From Winogradskya humida (GTDB lineage: Bacteria > Actinomycetota > Actinomycetes > Mycobacteriales > Micromonosporaceae), in contig NZ_BOMN01000092.1 of the NCBI RefSeq assembly GCF_016862215.1, forward strand, positions 1 through 64,000: a DNA stretch of 64,000 bases, given 5' to 3'. Of the stretch, positions 25,701 to 32,709 are shown piece after piece. The translations under genes were made by a program, and so were the position numbers. A model generated the notes under the pieces. The model had not been told where the DNA came from. It was given only the letters and a program-made list of their open reading frames with translations, and did no database searches. The stretch's first letter is position 1, and each line of letters starts with the position of its first letter.

Positions 25701-28700
25701 GGGAGGATTTCGCAGATCTCCGCGGCTGTGGTGTCGTCGGTGAAGACCGCGATCGCGGTGCCGGGGGCTGTGCGGTGGCGCATCAGGTTTCCGCGCAGGG
25801 CGGTCAGGAACAGGGCGTCCGGGAGGTTCAGGGCACCGGCTAGGCACAGGGCTGCGTACTCTCCGGCGCTGTGTCCTATAAGGATGTCGGGGGTGATGCC
25901 CATGGCGGAGAGCAGGCGGCCCTGGGCCACCTGGATGGCGAGTAGGGCGGGTTGTTCCAGGGCGGTGTTGCCGCGTGCGGAAGTGAACAGGTCGGTGCCC
26001 CACCAACGGTCGTGGAGTGTTGCGCATTCGCGCAGTGTGTCGCGGGCGATGGGGTAGCGCATCAGGTCGGCGGCGGCGCGGGTGGTGTCGGTGCCCTGTC
26101 CGGAGAGGGCGAAGACCACTGAATCCGGTGCGGCCGTCGCCCTTCCGGTGACGCCGTTGCGAGGCAGTGGAACCGTGGCGGACCGGAGTGCGGCAGCGTG
26201 CTCCCGCAGGGATTTGGCTGTCTCGGTGGGCGTTTCGCCCCAGACCACGAGGCGTGAGGCGTGGCGTCGGCGGCCTTCGCCGAGGGTGGTCAGTACGTCG
26301 GGAGGAGTCGGTGGTTCGGGCTCGTCCAGGCGGTCGGCGAGGCGTTCGGCCAGTGTCGCAAGGGGTTCAGCGGCCACAGCCGACAGCGGGATGAGATAAC
26401 CGGGCATCGAAGACGCGGCCGGGGTGGAGGGCAGGATCGGCGCGGCGGGCGACGCTGGGGTGGGTGGGGCTTGTTCGATGATGATGTGGGCGTTGGTGCC
26501 GCCGACGCCCAGGGCTGAGATGCCCGCCCGGCGGGGTTGTCCGAGGGGCCAGGGAGCTGCGGCGGTGGGCAGGACGAACGGGCTGTCGTCCAGGCGCAGG
26601 GCGGGGCTGGGTTGGTGCAGGCCCGCGATCGGCGGGATGACGCCGTGCCGGATCGCGAGGATTGCCTTGATGAGGCCTGCCATGCCGGCGCAGGTGTCGA
26701 GGTGGCCGATGTTGGGCTTTACAGCGCCAAGGGCGAGGGGGCGGCGGCGGGTGGCGTACACCGCGCGGAGGGCTTCGATTTCGATGGGGTCGCCCACCGG
26801 GGTGCCGGTGCCGTGGGTTTCGAGGTAGCCGATGTCGTCGGGGCCGAGACCGGCTGCGGTCAGGGCGCGGCGGATGACCGTGGCGTGGCCGGTGACCGAG
26901 GGGGCGGCGTAGCCGGCTTTGTCGGCGCCGTCGTTGTTGATGGCGGTGCCGGTGATGGCGGCGTGGATGGTGTCGCCGTCGGCGAGGGCGCGGTCGAGGG
27001 GTTTGAGGAGGACGGCGGCGACGCCGTTGCCGCCTACGGTGCCGTCCGCCGCGGTGTCGAACGCGCGGCAGGTGCCGGTGGGCGAGAGGATGGAGCCCTG
27101 CTCGTAGCGGTAGCCGGCGATGCCGGGGATGTGCAGGGCCGAGGCACCGGCGAGGGCCATCTCGGCGTCGCCGGCGAGCAGGGCGCGGACGGCCTGATGG
27201 ACGGCGACCAGCGAGGTGGAGCAGGCGGTCTGGACGCTGACCGCGGGGCCGGTCAGACCCAGCTTGTACGCGACGCGGCTCGCCAGGAAGTCGCTCTCGT
27301 TGCCGATCGTGGCCTGCAGTGCGGCTACCTGGTCGGCGGGGTCGAGCCCGGCGAGCTGTTCGCGTAGATAGGTACGCAGGGAGTAGAGGTGCATGCCGGA
27401 TCCGGCGTACAGCGCGATCGGGCGGCTCGTTCCCGCGTACCCTCCGTCTTCCAGGGTTTCGTGGCAGACCTCGAGGAATTTGCGGTGCTGGGGGTCCATG
27501 AGCGCGGCTTCGCGGGGGCTGATGCCGAAGAGTTCCGCGTCGAAGCCGGCGATGTCGTCGAGTGCGCCGCTGGCGGGCACGAACTGCGGGTCGTCGATGA
27601 GGGTGGCGGGCAGGCCGGCGGTGAGCAGTTCGTCGCGGGTGAAGCGGCGGATACTGATCCGGCCGTCGAGGAGGTTCTGCCAGTACTGGGCGGTGGTGTC
27701 GGCTTCGGGGAAGCGCAGGGCGATGCCGATGACGGCGATGCGGGTGTCGGCGGTCGTCGCGAGCGGCGAGTCGGCCGGGCGCTGGTTGCCGGCGAGGTGG
27801 GCGGTCAGTGCGGCGGGGGTGCCGTGTTCGAAGAGCAGGGTCTGCGGGAGGGTACGGCCGAGGGACTGCTCCAGCAGGGTGTGGGCGCGCAGGATGGCGA
27901 CGGAATCGAGGCCGGCGTCGTAGAACGGGGTGTGGTCGGGGATGCCGGGCGGGAGGGCTTCGCGCACGAGGCGCTGGATGCCGGAGTCCATTGTGGGTGA
28001 CGGGGTCGCTGGGGCCGGAACGGCGGCCGACGGCGTCAGGAGCGACGGGGGTTGGATCAGGCCTCGGAAGCGGGTGGCTGCCGGGTCCACGCCGAGCAGC
28101 AGGTGGCCCGGGGCGAGAGTCAGTGCCGTTAGGGTCTGGGCGGCGGCTGCGGCGGGTTCCGTGACGCGGGCGTACCGGCGCAGGGTGTCTTCGATTCCTC
28201 GCTGGCCCTGGGAGATGCCGGTGCCCCGCCACGCGCCCCAGGACAGGCACCAGACGGGGTTGGTCGCCGCGAGCTGGTCGCAGAGGGCTTCCAGGAAACG
28301 GTTCCCGGCCGCGTAGGCGCCGGCGCCGGCTACCGGGACGCGGGCCACGAGGGAGGAGAACGCGACCAGGCGGCAGCCGGGCCGTCGGGCGAGCACGGCG
28401 GCGACTGCCAGAGAGCCTTCCACCTTGGCGTACGTGTGAGCGCGCCAGCGTGCCGTATCGGTGTCCGCGAGGGGTTCGAGGGTGTAGTCGCCGGCGAGGT
28501 GCAGCACGCCGTCGAGGGGTCCGCCGTCGTCGTCCTCAAAGGCGGTCACGGCTTGTTCCAGGTCTGCGGCTGAGGCGTAGCTGACCCGATGGCCGGCGGC
28601 GGTGAGGACGAGGAGCGCGGGGTCGGTGTCCGGGGAGGCGGATCCACGACCTGTCACCAGCAGATTGAGTCCATAAGGGAGTGACCCGAGCAGGGCGGCC

Positions 28701-31288
28701 GCTACTCCCCCACGCCCACCGGTTACCAGCCAGCGAGAGCCCCTACGCAGCAACGGTTCCGCATTTTCCGGGGCGGGTTCGGCGTCGTGCAGTCGCCAGA
28801 CCAGGGGGCGGTCGCGCCAGGCGATGACGGGTTCGTGGTGCTGCCAGTTGGCGTCGAGGGCCTGCTGCAGGGCGGCGGCGTCCGCGGCCACGTCGTGGCC
28901 GGGCAGGTCGAGGTGCCAGACGCGCAGGCCGGGGTGTTCGAGGGCGAGGCTCTCGCCGATCGACGCGGTCAGGGCGGCGGGGGCGCTGCCGGGTTCGGTG
29001 CCGTCGATGCGGTGCAGGCCGCGGCTGACGGTGACGAGTTCACCGGTCCAGCCGTCGTCGAGCAGGTCGTGGATGAGGTCGAGGAGGCGGTCGGAGCAGG
29101 CGGCGAGGGCGGCGTCGGTGGACTCGGGGCCGACGTAGCTGGCTGCGTACACGATGCGGTCGGGATCGTCTCCCGAGGGGAGGGCGAGTTGCGCTGCCAG
29201 GCCGAGGTCGTCAGGGATGATCCTGGTCGTGACGGCCGAGGGCCGATCTCGCACAGGAAAGGGTGACCAGCGGCCGCGGAAGACAGAGCCGGTGTCGTAG
29301 CCACCGGCGATCCAGCGGGCGCGCATCCCGGCGCGCTGGATCTTCCCGCTCGTGGTCTTGCCGAACTGGTCCGGGCGCACGGCGACGACCGTGGCGCCGA
29401 TGATCTGCAGCCGTTCGGCGAGGTGGCGGCGGATGCGGCTGAGCAGTTCGGGATCCGGGGCGCCGGTCGGGACGAACAGGACGGCGATACGTTCGATGCC
29501 CTCGGCGTCGGGCACGCCCAGGGCCGCGACGAAGCTGACCGCGACGCCGTCCACCTCGCCGACGGCGTCCTCGATCTCGTGGCAGAAGTAGTGGACGCCG
29601 TTGACGATGATGACTTCCTTGGCGCGCCCCGTGATGGTCATTCGTCCTTCGTGGACGAAAGCGAGGTCGCCGGTGTCGAACCAGTCGCCGTCGGGGAACG
29701 CCTCGCGGTTGGCGCCGGGGTTGTGCAGGTAGCCGGGGAGTACGCGCTCGGAGCGGACCTGGAGCCGGCCTATGTGTCGTTCCGGCAGGGCGGTGCGGCC
29801 GTCGGCGGCGGTCACGCGCATCTCGGTTCCGGGCACGGGCGGGCCCATGCTGAGCAGGGTGCTGTCGCCCTGGGCCGGCCGGTCGTGCAGGTCCAGTCGT
29901 ACGCCGCCCGCGCCGACCCGCACGTGCTGAGCGGCCGTGTCGTCGAACGGCTGGTAGCCGGTGACCGTACAGGTCTCCGCCATGCCCCAGGCGAGCAACA
30001 ACGGACGGGCGCCGAGGCCGAACTGTCCGGTCGTTTCTGCAAACTTGCGCATTACCGGTTCGGTGCACTGTTCACCCGCGTTCACCAGGCTGCGTACGTG
30101 CCGCAGGTCCCAGCTGCGCGGATCGCCACGACGCAGGGCCTCGGCGACGAGTTTGAACCCGAAGTTCGGGGACCAGCTGTGCTCGGCGCGGTATTCCTGC
30201 AGCAGGTCGAGCCAGCGCAGCGGGTCGGCGAGGATCAGCGACGTGGCGACCTGGACGCTCGGGCTGCCGAGCAGGACCGGGCCGAGATGCGTCATGACCA
30301 GGGCGGCGACGTGGTCGAGCGGCAGCCAGTTGAGGGCGGTGTCGCCGTCGCGGAACCGGCCGGCGTGCCGGGCGCCCTGGGCGTAGCGGAGCAGGCCGTG
30401 GTGGGTCAGCGGGATGATCTTGGATTGGCTGGTGCTGCCCGAGGAGAGCTGCAGGACGGCGACGTCACCGGCGGTGGGCAGGTGCGGGTCGGTGGCGGGT
30501 GCGGCGTTGGCGTACGCCGCGAGGTCGTGAACGCGCATGCCGTCGCCGCCCGCGTATCCGGTGAGGGCCGCGACCGTGGCTCCGCCGGACAGGACCGGGG
30601 GTTCGCCGAGCGTGCGCCAGGCGTGCATGAGCTTGTCGAGGGTGGCGTTGCGCTGCTCGTATCCGGGTGCCTGGGCGACGGCGACGGGCTGCATGCCGCC
30701 GAGCACACAGGCCCAGAGGGCGGTGAAGTGGGCGGTGAGGGTAGGGGCGTGCAGGATCACCGGGTCGCCGGGGCGCAGGCCCTCGCCGCGCAGGCCGGTG
30801 AGGGTGCGCAGGGCGGCGTCACGGAGCTGCGCGTAGGTGAGGTGGCGGGTGCCGTCGGCTTCCACCAGGGTCAGGCCCCGGTCGGGGAAGCGGTCGGCCG
30901 CGCGCAGCAGGGCTCGGACCAGGTCGGGTGGGTCGCCGGGTCCGGTGGGCAGGGTGCCGCCGCCGATGATCGCGGCCGGCCCCTCCGGTATTTCCGGGGT
31001 GACCGGTGTTTCCTGCCGGGCCGATGGAGCCGACAGGGCATGCATGACAGACCAGTCAACAGTGCCTTCATCGGTACGCGCGATGCCCGTCACCGCCGTG
31101 ACCTGGGGTAATTCCCGCGTGAACGGTAGTACCGCCGCGGTGACGATGCGCCGGGCATCCCTCGCGTCGACTCCCGGCGCCGGCACCACGAAGACCATGC
31201 CGGGGCCGGCCGCGTCGGGGCCGGCTGCGAAGTCGGCGATCTCCCTGCAGGCGACCAGCGCGGCGGTCAACTCGTCGAGCTCTGGCAT
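16679..31288 (-). CDS. Hybrid PKS/NRPS megasynthase: AL-KR-ACP-KS-AT-ACP-AMT-LLM-C-A-PCP-C
   Basis: 4869 residues. Domains by approximate residue: acyl-ligase of PksJ type (110-690, SSGSTSQSK); ketoreductase (700-1085, TGGRGG, Ser/Tyr/Asn present); carrier (Ser near 1128); ketosynthase (QTACSTS near 1358, HGTGT, NIGHLD); acyltransferase (GHSAGEY near 1806, HAFH, hence malonyl-CoA); carrier (LGADSL near 2143); PLP aminotransferase (Lys near 2742, TYGKVLGGG); luciferase-like monooxygenase (3045-3385); condensation (HHLVIDT); adenylation (3815-4300, Stachelhaus code read by eye D-A-V-M-V-G-I-V-A-K, no confident substrate); peptidyl carrier (GGHSLG near 4342); condensation (HHGVCDG near 4551). 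No thioesterase. Predicted chemistry: starter acid, one malonate extension, beta-amination, probable alpha-hydroxylation, amide bond to one amino acid. The final 19 residues come from the IS; the ancestral end was LPDK-TL. Ribosome site AAAGG; MFS gene 66 bp upstream. Confidence 0.93.
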   Translation of the reverse strand: MPELDELTAALVACREIADFAAGPDAAGPGMVFVVPAPGVDARDARRIVTAAVLPFTRELPQVTAVTGIARTDEGTVDWSVMHALSAPSARQETPVTPEIPEGPAAIIGGGTLPTGPGDPPDLVRALLRAADRFPDRGLTLVEADGTRHLTYAQLRDAALRTLTGLRGEGLRPGDPVILHAPTLTAHFTALWACVLGGMQPVAVAQAPGYEQRNATLDKLMHAWRTLGEPPVLSGGATVAALTGYAGGDGMRVHDLAAYANAAPATDPHLPTAGDVAVLQLSSGSTSQSKIIPLTHHGLLRYAQGARHAGRFRDGDTALNWLPLDHVAALVMTHLGPVLLGSPSVQVATSLILADPLRWLDLLQEYRAEHSWSPNFGFKLVAEALRRGDPRSWDLRHVRSLVNAGEQCTEPVMRKFAETTGQFGLGARPLLLAWGMAETCTVTGYQPFDDTAAQHVRVGAGGVRLDLHDRPAQGDSTLLSMGPPVPGTEMRVTAADGRTALPERHIGRLQVRSERVLPGYLHNPGANREAFPDGDWFDTGDLAFVHEGRMTITGRAKEVIIVNGVHYFCHEIEDAVGEVDGVAVSFVAALGVPDAEGIERIAVLFVPTGAPDPELLSRIRRHLAERLQIIGATVVAVRPDQFGKTTSGKIQRAGMRARWIAGGYDTGSVFRGRWSPFPVRDRPSAVTTRIIPDDLGLAAQLALPSGDDPDRIVYAASYVGPESTDAALAACSDRLLDLIHDLLDDGWTGELVTVSRGLHRIDGTEPGSAPAALTASIGESLALEHPGLRVWHLDLPGHDVAADAAALQQALDANWQHHEPVIAWRDRPLVWRLHDAEPAPENAEPLLRRGSRWLVTGGRGGVAAALLGSLPYGLNLLVTGRGSASPDTDPALLVLTAAGHRVSYASAADLEQAVTAFEDDDGGPLDGVLHLAGDYTLEPLADTDTARWRAHTYAKVEGSLAVAAVLARRPGCRLVAFSSLVARVPVAGAGAYAAGNRFLEALCDQLAATNPVWCLSWGAWRGTGISQGQRGIEDTLRRYARVTEPAAAAAQTLTALTLAPGHLLLGVDPAATRFRGLIQPPSLLTPSAAVPAPATPSPTMDSGIQRLVREALPPGIPDHTPFYDAGLDSVAILRAHTLLEQSLGRTLPQTLLFEHGTPAALTAHLAGNQRPADSPLATTADTRIAVIGIALRFPEADTTAQYWQNLLDGRISIRRFTRDELLTAGLPATLIDDPQFVPASGALDDIAGFDAELFGISPREAALMDPQHRKFLEVCHETLEDGGYAGTSRPIALYAGSGMHLYSLRTYLREQLAGLDPADQVAALQATIGNESDFLASRVAYKLGLTGPAVSVQTACSTSLVAVHQAVRALLAGDAEMALAGASALHIPGIAGYRYEQGSILSPTGTCRAFDTAADGTVGGNGVAAVLLKPLDRALADGDTIHAAITGTAINNDGADKAGYAAPSVTGHATVIRRALTAAGLGPDDIGYLETHGTGTPVGDPIEIEALRAVYATRRRPLALGAVKPNIGHLDTCAGMAGLIKAILAIRHGVIPPIAGLHQPSPALRLDDSPFVLPTAAAPWPLGQPRRAGISALGVGGTNAHIIIEQAPPTPASPAAPILPSTPAASSMPGYLIPLSAVAAEPLATLAERLADRLDEPEPPTPPDVLTTLGEGRRRHASRLVVWGETPTETAKSLREHAAALRSATVPLPRNGVTGRATAAPDSVVFALSGQGTDTTRAAADLMRYPIARDTLRECATLHDRWWGTDLFTSARGNTALEQPALLAIQVAQGRLLSAMGITPDILIGHSAGEYAALCLAGALNLPDALFLTALRGNLMRHRTAPGTAIAVFTDDTTAAEICEILPGLTHTVRNGPDNQVIAGAPEAIHQARAALDDAGIRYRPLPAEHAFHSAAMDPILTDLATQADLLDWHPLQIPLANHPAGTLLNGTHVAHHTRSQADYRTALQSLHTAGHRTFIELGPAATLTALGQSWPDTTWIPLTRKTGGVPQAAADLFRTGLPITFTPLTPPAHRIPLPTTPFRPTPHWHTRATPPHPAAPPTPTSGAAADSEAGAGPTATVLNPLTLADVLPAAGGPAAMPSHPSAAAAPAVATIVLTRVQEITARHLGADPADLPTDRPFFDLGADSLLMINMLRELESTFGIRVAMRELFEDYDTAALLAQTITTRMTPTQQATLTAPTVPSPSPLQAPVPAIAPPSSPLLAAAPLAAAPLAAAPLAATYPAAEPGPAAAPAPAVNPMTTPSAPVAAPASVPAAAPPASPAASPPSEAPAYLSPPPGSASPARDEIVRSQLDLIGRFTDLMAQQLQAMPANPTAPSPPASALPTPVSAAASSAPSPLPPPVLLSAPLQPAPAQPPSQPLPQPSPLPLPLPLPQTLQPQPSPQPQPSPQPQPSPQPSPQPQPQPLPQPQPASVPPAPSIQGPSAGAQFGPRPLAIPRAATAGRLNERQQHHVDDLIKRYTARTATSKQITQRHRRRLADSRAVVGFRRATKEMLYPIAARSSEGAHIIDVDGNPYVDITMGFGTLLFGHEPAFVTDAVRTFLDAGMRFGPRSEETGEVAELLCELTGMDRAAFATTGTEANSGALRIARAYTGRSVVVTFEGSYHGHIDPVLSRSVPDGAGLRTVPVSEGIPDSAVAEIRVLTYGDPASLDAIAREAGQIAAVVIEPVPSRHPDRQPVEFVRHLRELCDRHGIVLIFDEMLTGFRPHQQGAQGLFNVRADLATYGKVLGGGYPIGAIAGRADIMDWVDGGFWSYGDASSPPQDTTFFGGTYLQHPVSMVAAKAVLQHLRDEGPALQERLNARTTGLAATLNDYFAEEEFPLRVQHFGSLFRFTSTASLDLFFHHLLLNGVHVWEWRNFFLSTAHTDADLTLITDAAKTSLTDLRSAGFFPRPEPPALTAPALTAPALTAPALTAPALTAPALTAPALTAPMAVAAPAAMAAPSAMSAPAPTVPAPTAASAAPAIPDPAAAAATTWPGVIASPAAANGPSDRPALTHSTQVPRTLNATRPGTRAVKQAPRRAPKQPDLSLYFFGDYPRESAQAKYAAIIDAATFGDEHGLHAVWLPERHFDSFGGIFPDPAVLAAALATRTSRIGLRAGCVVLPLHDPILIAEQWSMVDNLSGGRVALGCASGWHARDFVLAPHAYGDHRDRMYDGIDRIKQLWRGEAVTGTAGDGTPTEVRLFPRPVQPMPDFYTAVVGNPDSYRRAGAAGLGVITNLMAQTVEQLAANIAIYRAARHDAGLDPEAGRVVLLLHTYLGDDGERARAEAFQPFCDYLRSSLALFGQLTNSLGMHIDLDSTPADDLEFLLRRAYERYTTDRALIGSARECAPLVARLTELGVDEVGCFVDFGVPPERMLAALPGIEQLGDLLKVGERTQTLTPAQEQMWLAEQTGPGPAYTESVFVRLTGDLDVTALSAAFDLVVQRHPVLRATFAEVEGAPRMRVGDARTRPLPVTEGETETEAVDAETRHRFDLAAGPLFEPRLIREAPQQHLLVLRMHHLVIDTLSAEILTSEISTAYRAYKDDRDPRLPELPVAPRPGSARNDVDRQFWVTTLAGRAARAELPADRPRPLRPTGAGDNVRATIDDAQHDQIAQFCREHRVTVYTVLVSALAIALRRLTGEPDIIIGSPVADRPDGTEQQVGPYLSTLPIRVRVNDRDGFADLTRSVRTTVLDAHDHRSLGLPAILAASQADKLFDVVIQYDRAPVFALDLPGVDADPLPLAARRAPFDLTFSFTGRDLRLDYATDLFDEPTARRMLDQFLLALRTGLARPGAALASLPRLTAADAAHLTLWQHGGQPAPYAQTPITTPAHDPTAATTPAPVVTTPVTVTVHEPTGVTTAPQLQERAAALAATLRSAGAGPGTLVGVELPRGADAVTAMLATLWTGAGYVPLDPAQPAARRAEIAADAQLVTVVTPEMMSTVDTNGRFEPVTPSLDDTAYVLYTSGSTGHPKGCRIPHRAIANTVAWWIDDLGITAADRLSWYCSPGFDASCVEVWPAVRAGAALFPVPDDIRLEPEKLQRWLIDNRITVAMFPTPMGELLLDLDWTGETPALRHLVVGGDRLRHGGPANLPFELTNIYGPTEATVACTTARVTPGTVEAPPIGRPVPGMWVRVLDEHGEPVPPGVPGELYVGGVQLSDGYLGAPDETKQRFIQHDRFGAAYRTGDVGRWRNDGQLEFLHRNDEQVQIRGYRVEPGEVEHRLRSLPGVREAAVRSLPDHRGEVMLAGYVVADSDTVTPESLTNALATDLPAYMIPSQWTLLPALPVTANGKLDRTALSTPIIPAATPMSAANTLESRVHELWCAEIGRTPIGVHETFFAAGGHSLGAVRLLNRVRAEFGRAPGVQEFLAHPTIHRMAELLRKGADPEVVRSAPAAVVQARQRESTLASDVPSVLTIAVRFTLTGAVDRSALQQAITALAERHPALRTRYAVQNNTVIQQVLRPLPVPLTVRTEPRDHWNTIAARWAALPFALDDEPGFRAALLTTPSPTPPPTPSPTPPPASEPTPRPAPEPAATEPAATEPTAELLLAIHHGVCDGWSLGVMTEDLAELYRAAQTNTPADLPVLEADFIDFADWERAYLQDPQTRQDLQTWADTVTPGLHTLVLPTDHPRTPDQSRAGAAHYTDLPSALMDKLSAYATERTSTPYAVLAAAFAWFAHHLTGAETIPLNSTVANRPDARFDRVVGVFANAAWLIIPTTGARTFNDLVDRATQATWQMLAMQSIPSRTQTAALAQAVASPERVYFAMLDEGDTELRLPGLTPAPARPIDLPGARGDQAWQLQPLPNGTLRLEIIYATALFTEPTVATWATRYLTLLTQALTDPTAPLPLPDKGVCKENGVTRFLGVSFGRW
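16739..16747. repeat. Direct repeat at right end of the IS (target-site duplication)
   Basis: Second copy of CTTGTCCGG. On the minus strand it encodes Pro-Asp-Lys in frame with the synthase, and the copy left of the element continues in the same frame to Thr-Leu-stop. Confidence 0.8.
17667..17781. repeat. Intragenic repeats in the last condensation domain
   Basis: Two 15-bp units (GGCTCGGTCGCAGCG) followed by two 24-bp G-rich units. They encode a Pro/Thr/Ser/Glu-rich insert placed just before the HHxxxDG catalytic motif of the terminal condensation domain, an unusual place for a low-complexity loop. Confidence 0.75.
22452..22556. repeat. Seven 15-bp tandem repeats in the AMT-LLM linker
   Basis: Unit GTGAGCGCAGGAGCC, seven copies with minor changes at both ends. 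On the coding (minus) strand they spell repeated Ala-Leu-Thr-Ala-Pro, a flexible linker between the aminotransferase and the monooxygenase domains. Confidence 0.85.
23999..24170. repeat. Hexamer-based repeats in the ACP-AMT linker
   Basis: About 170 bp of GGCTGC, GGTGAG and GGCAAG hexamers. The coding strand gives alternating Pro with Gln, Ser or Leu (PQPSPQPQP-type), a long disordered linker between the second carrier and the aminotransferase. Confidence 0.8.
24578..24637. repeat. Four 15-bp tandem repeats in the ACP-AMT linker
   Basis: Unit GGCAGCGAGCGGGGC repeated three times plus a degenerate fourth. The coding strand gives Ala-Pro-Leu-Ala-Ala repeats in the same disordered linker. Confidence 0.8.
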
Positions 31289-31353
31289 GGAAGGCCTTTC
31301 TGCTCAGGCTTGTCTCGCTGCGTCACGCTCGCGAAAGTCACGCTCTCGAAGGC

Positions 31354-32658
31354 TCACGCTTGTGATGTGTTCCGCTTCCGAAGGGAGCGACGGCCGATGA
31401 TCAGTGGTGGGACGATCGCCAGCAGGATGACGAGGCCGTGCATGAGGGCTGCTGTCCACAGGGGGTTCCAGAGTTCGACCAGGACGCCGGCGACGAGCAT
31501 GCCCGCGCCGAGGCCGCCGTTCTCCGCCATCGCGGTGAAGCCGAACGCGTAGCCCCGGTACGGCTCGGGTTCGGCCTGGATCCGCGTCGAATACGTGATC
31601 TCGGTGTAGCCGTCCGCGATGCCCGCGATCAGGGCGACCAGGAGCATCACCGGGAACGGGAGCCCGGTGAACGCGGCGACGAAGGCCAGCGACATGACGC
31701 AGGTGCCGATGAGGAAGCCGCGCTGGGTGCGGCCCGGTTCGTCGTAGCGGTCGCCGAGACGGCGGCGCACGACGCGTACACCCTGGTGGGCGATGATGAG
31801 GCCGACCGCCCAGACCGCGAAGAACAGGCCCAGGAAGCCGGCCGGGTCGCCGGGGTGGTTCTCGGTGGCGTAGACGGGCAGGCCGACGTTGTGCGAGGCC
31901 GAGCCGAACGCGTCGACGGCCCGGATGGCGACGATGACGCCGATCGCGGGCACGGCGGTGAGCACGACCCAGCTCCTGGTGCGGCGCGGGCGTTCCACGG
32001 TGGACTCTTGCCGCGGCGCGGTGAAATTCATCGGGACGAGGATCAGGATCGCCGCGGGTACGAGGAAGGTCGCGGCGTCGATGGCGAAGGCGGCCCGGTA
32101 ACCGAGCCATCCGACCAGCACGCCACCGGCGGCGAACCCGGCTGCGGTCGCCACCGCGCGCCCGGTGACCAGCAATCCGTTGGCGGCGACCCGCTGGTCG
32201 GCGCCGACGAGATCCGGGACGCTGCTGCGCAGCAGGACCGCGGACGTGGTGCCCAGCAGCCCGGCGACCACGGCGACAACCGGCAGCAGCACGAACTGGG
32301 TCTGTTGCGGGGTGACCGCCAGCGCCGTGAGCGTGGCGGCCTGCACGATGTTGCAGCCGATCAGGACGGGGCGCCGGGGCAGCCGGGCGGCGATCCAGCC
32401 CGCGCCGAGCCCGGCGATGAATCCGCAGCCCAGGCGCAGGGCGAGGAACGCGCCGACGCCGACGGCGCTGCCCGTGGCCTGGTAGACGAACAGGTTCAGG
32501 GCCACCATGTTGAGGAAGCCGCCGAACGTGGAGATCATGCTCCCGGCGGCCAGCAGACGGAACCGTGACAAGGACGGGCCTTCAGTCCGGCGAAGGGCGG
32601 CGGTGGGGCGGTCGGACGGGGGCTGTGGCGATGAGGTCAGGCTGGTGAGGTCTGCCAC
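31354..32658 (-). CDS. MFS exporter of the synthase locus
   Basis: 434 residues (GTG start), about 12 hydrophobic helices, typical of enterobactin-exporter-like (EntS-type) major facilitator proteins. Segments such as SMISTFGGFLNMVALNLFVYQ and FLALRLGCGFIAGLGAGWIAARLPRR correspond to TM1-TM2 and the cytoplasmic loop 2-3 basic motif. It probably exports the peptide made by the megasynthase, whose start is 66 bp downstream on the same strand. Three TCACGCT copies lie in that gap (31319-31354 area). Upstream, only 51 bp separate it from the kinase/GGDEF gene, so it may belong to a longer transcript or have its own promoter in that gap. Confidence 0.88.
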   Translation of the reverse strand: MADLTSLTSSPQPPSDRPTAALRRTEGPSLSRFRLLAAGSMISTFGGFLNMVALNLFVYQATGSAVGVGAFLALRLGCGFIAGLGAGWIAARLPRRPVLIGCNIVQAATLTALAVTPQQTQFVLLPVVAVVAGLLGTTSAVLLRSSVPDLVGADQRVAANGLLVTGRAVATAAGFAAGGVLVGWLGYRAAFAIDAATFLVPAAILILVPMNFTAPRQESTVERPRRTRSWVVLTAVPAIGVIVAIRAVDAFGSASHNVGLPVYATENHPGDPAGFLGLFFAVWAVGLIIAHQGVRVVRRRLGDRYDEPGRTQRGFLIGTCVMSLAFVAAFTGLPFPVMLLVALIAGIADGYTEITYSTRIQAEPEPYRGYAFGFTAMAENGGLGAGMLVAGVLVELWNPLWTAALMHGLVILLAIVPPLIIGRRSLRKRNTSQA

Positions 32659-32709
32659 GCGGCCAGCATGACAGTCTCAAGGTCATCGATCAATGACGTC
32701 GATGGGAAT

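Noticed and set aside
31289..31353. Three TCACGCT copies before the synthase as an operator
   Set aside because: They are irregularly spaced in a 65-bp intra-operon gap and overlap the end of the MFS gene; more likely chance or a slippage remnant.
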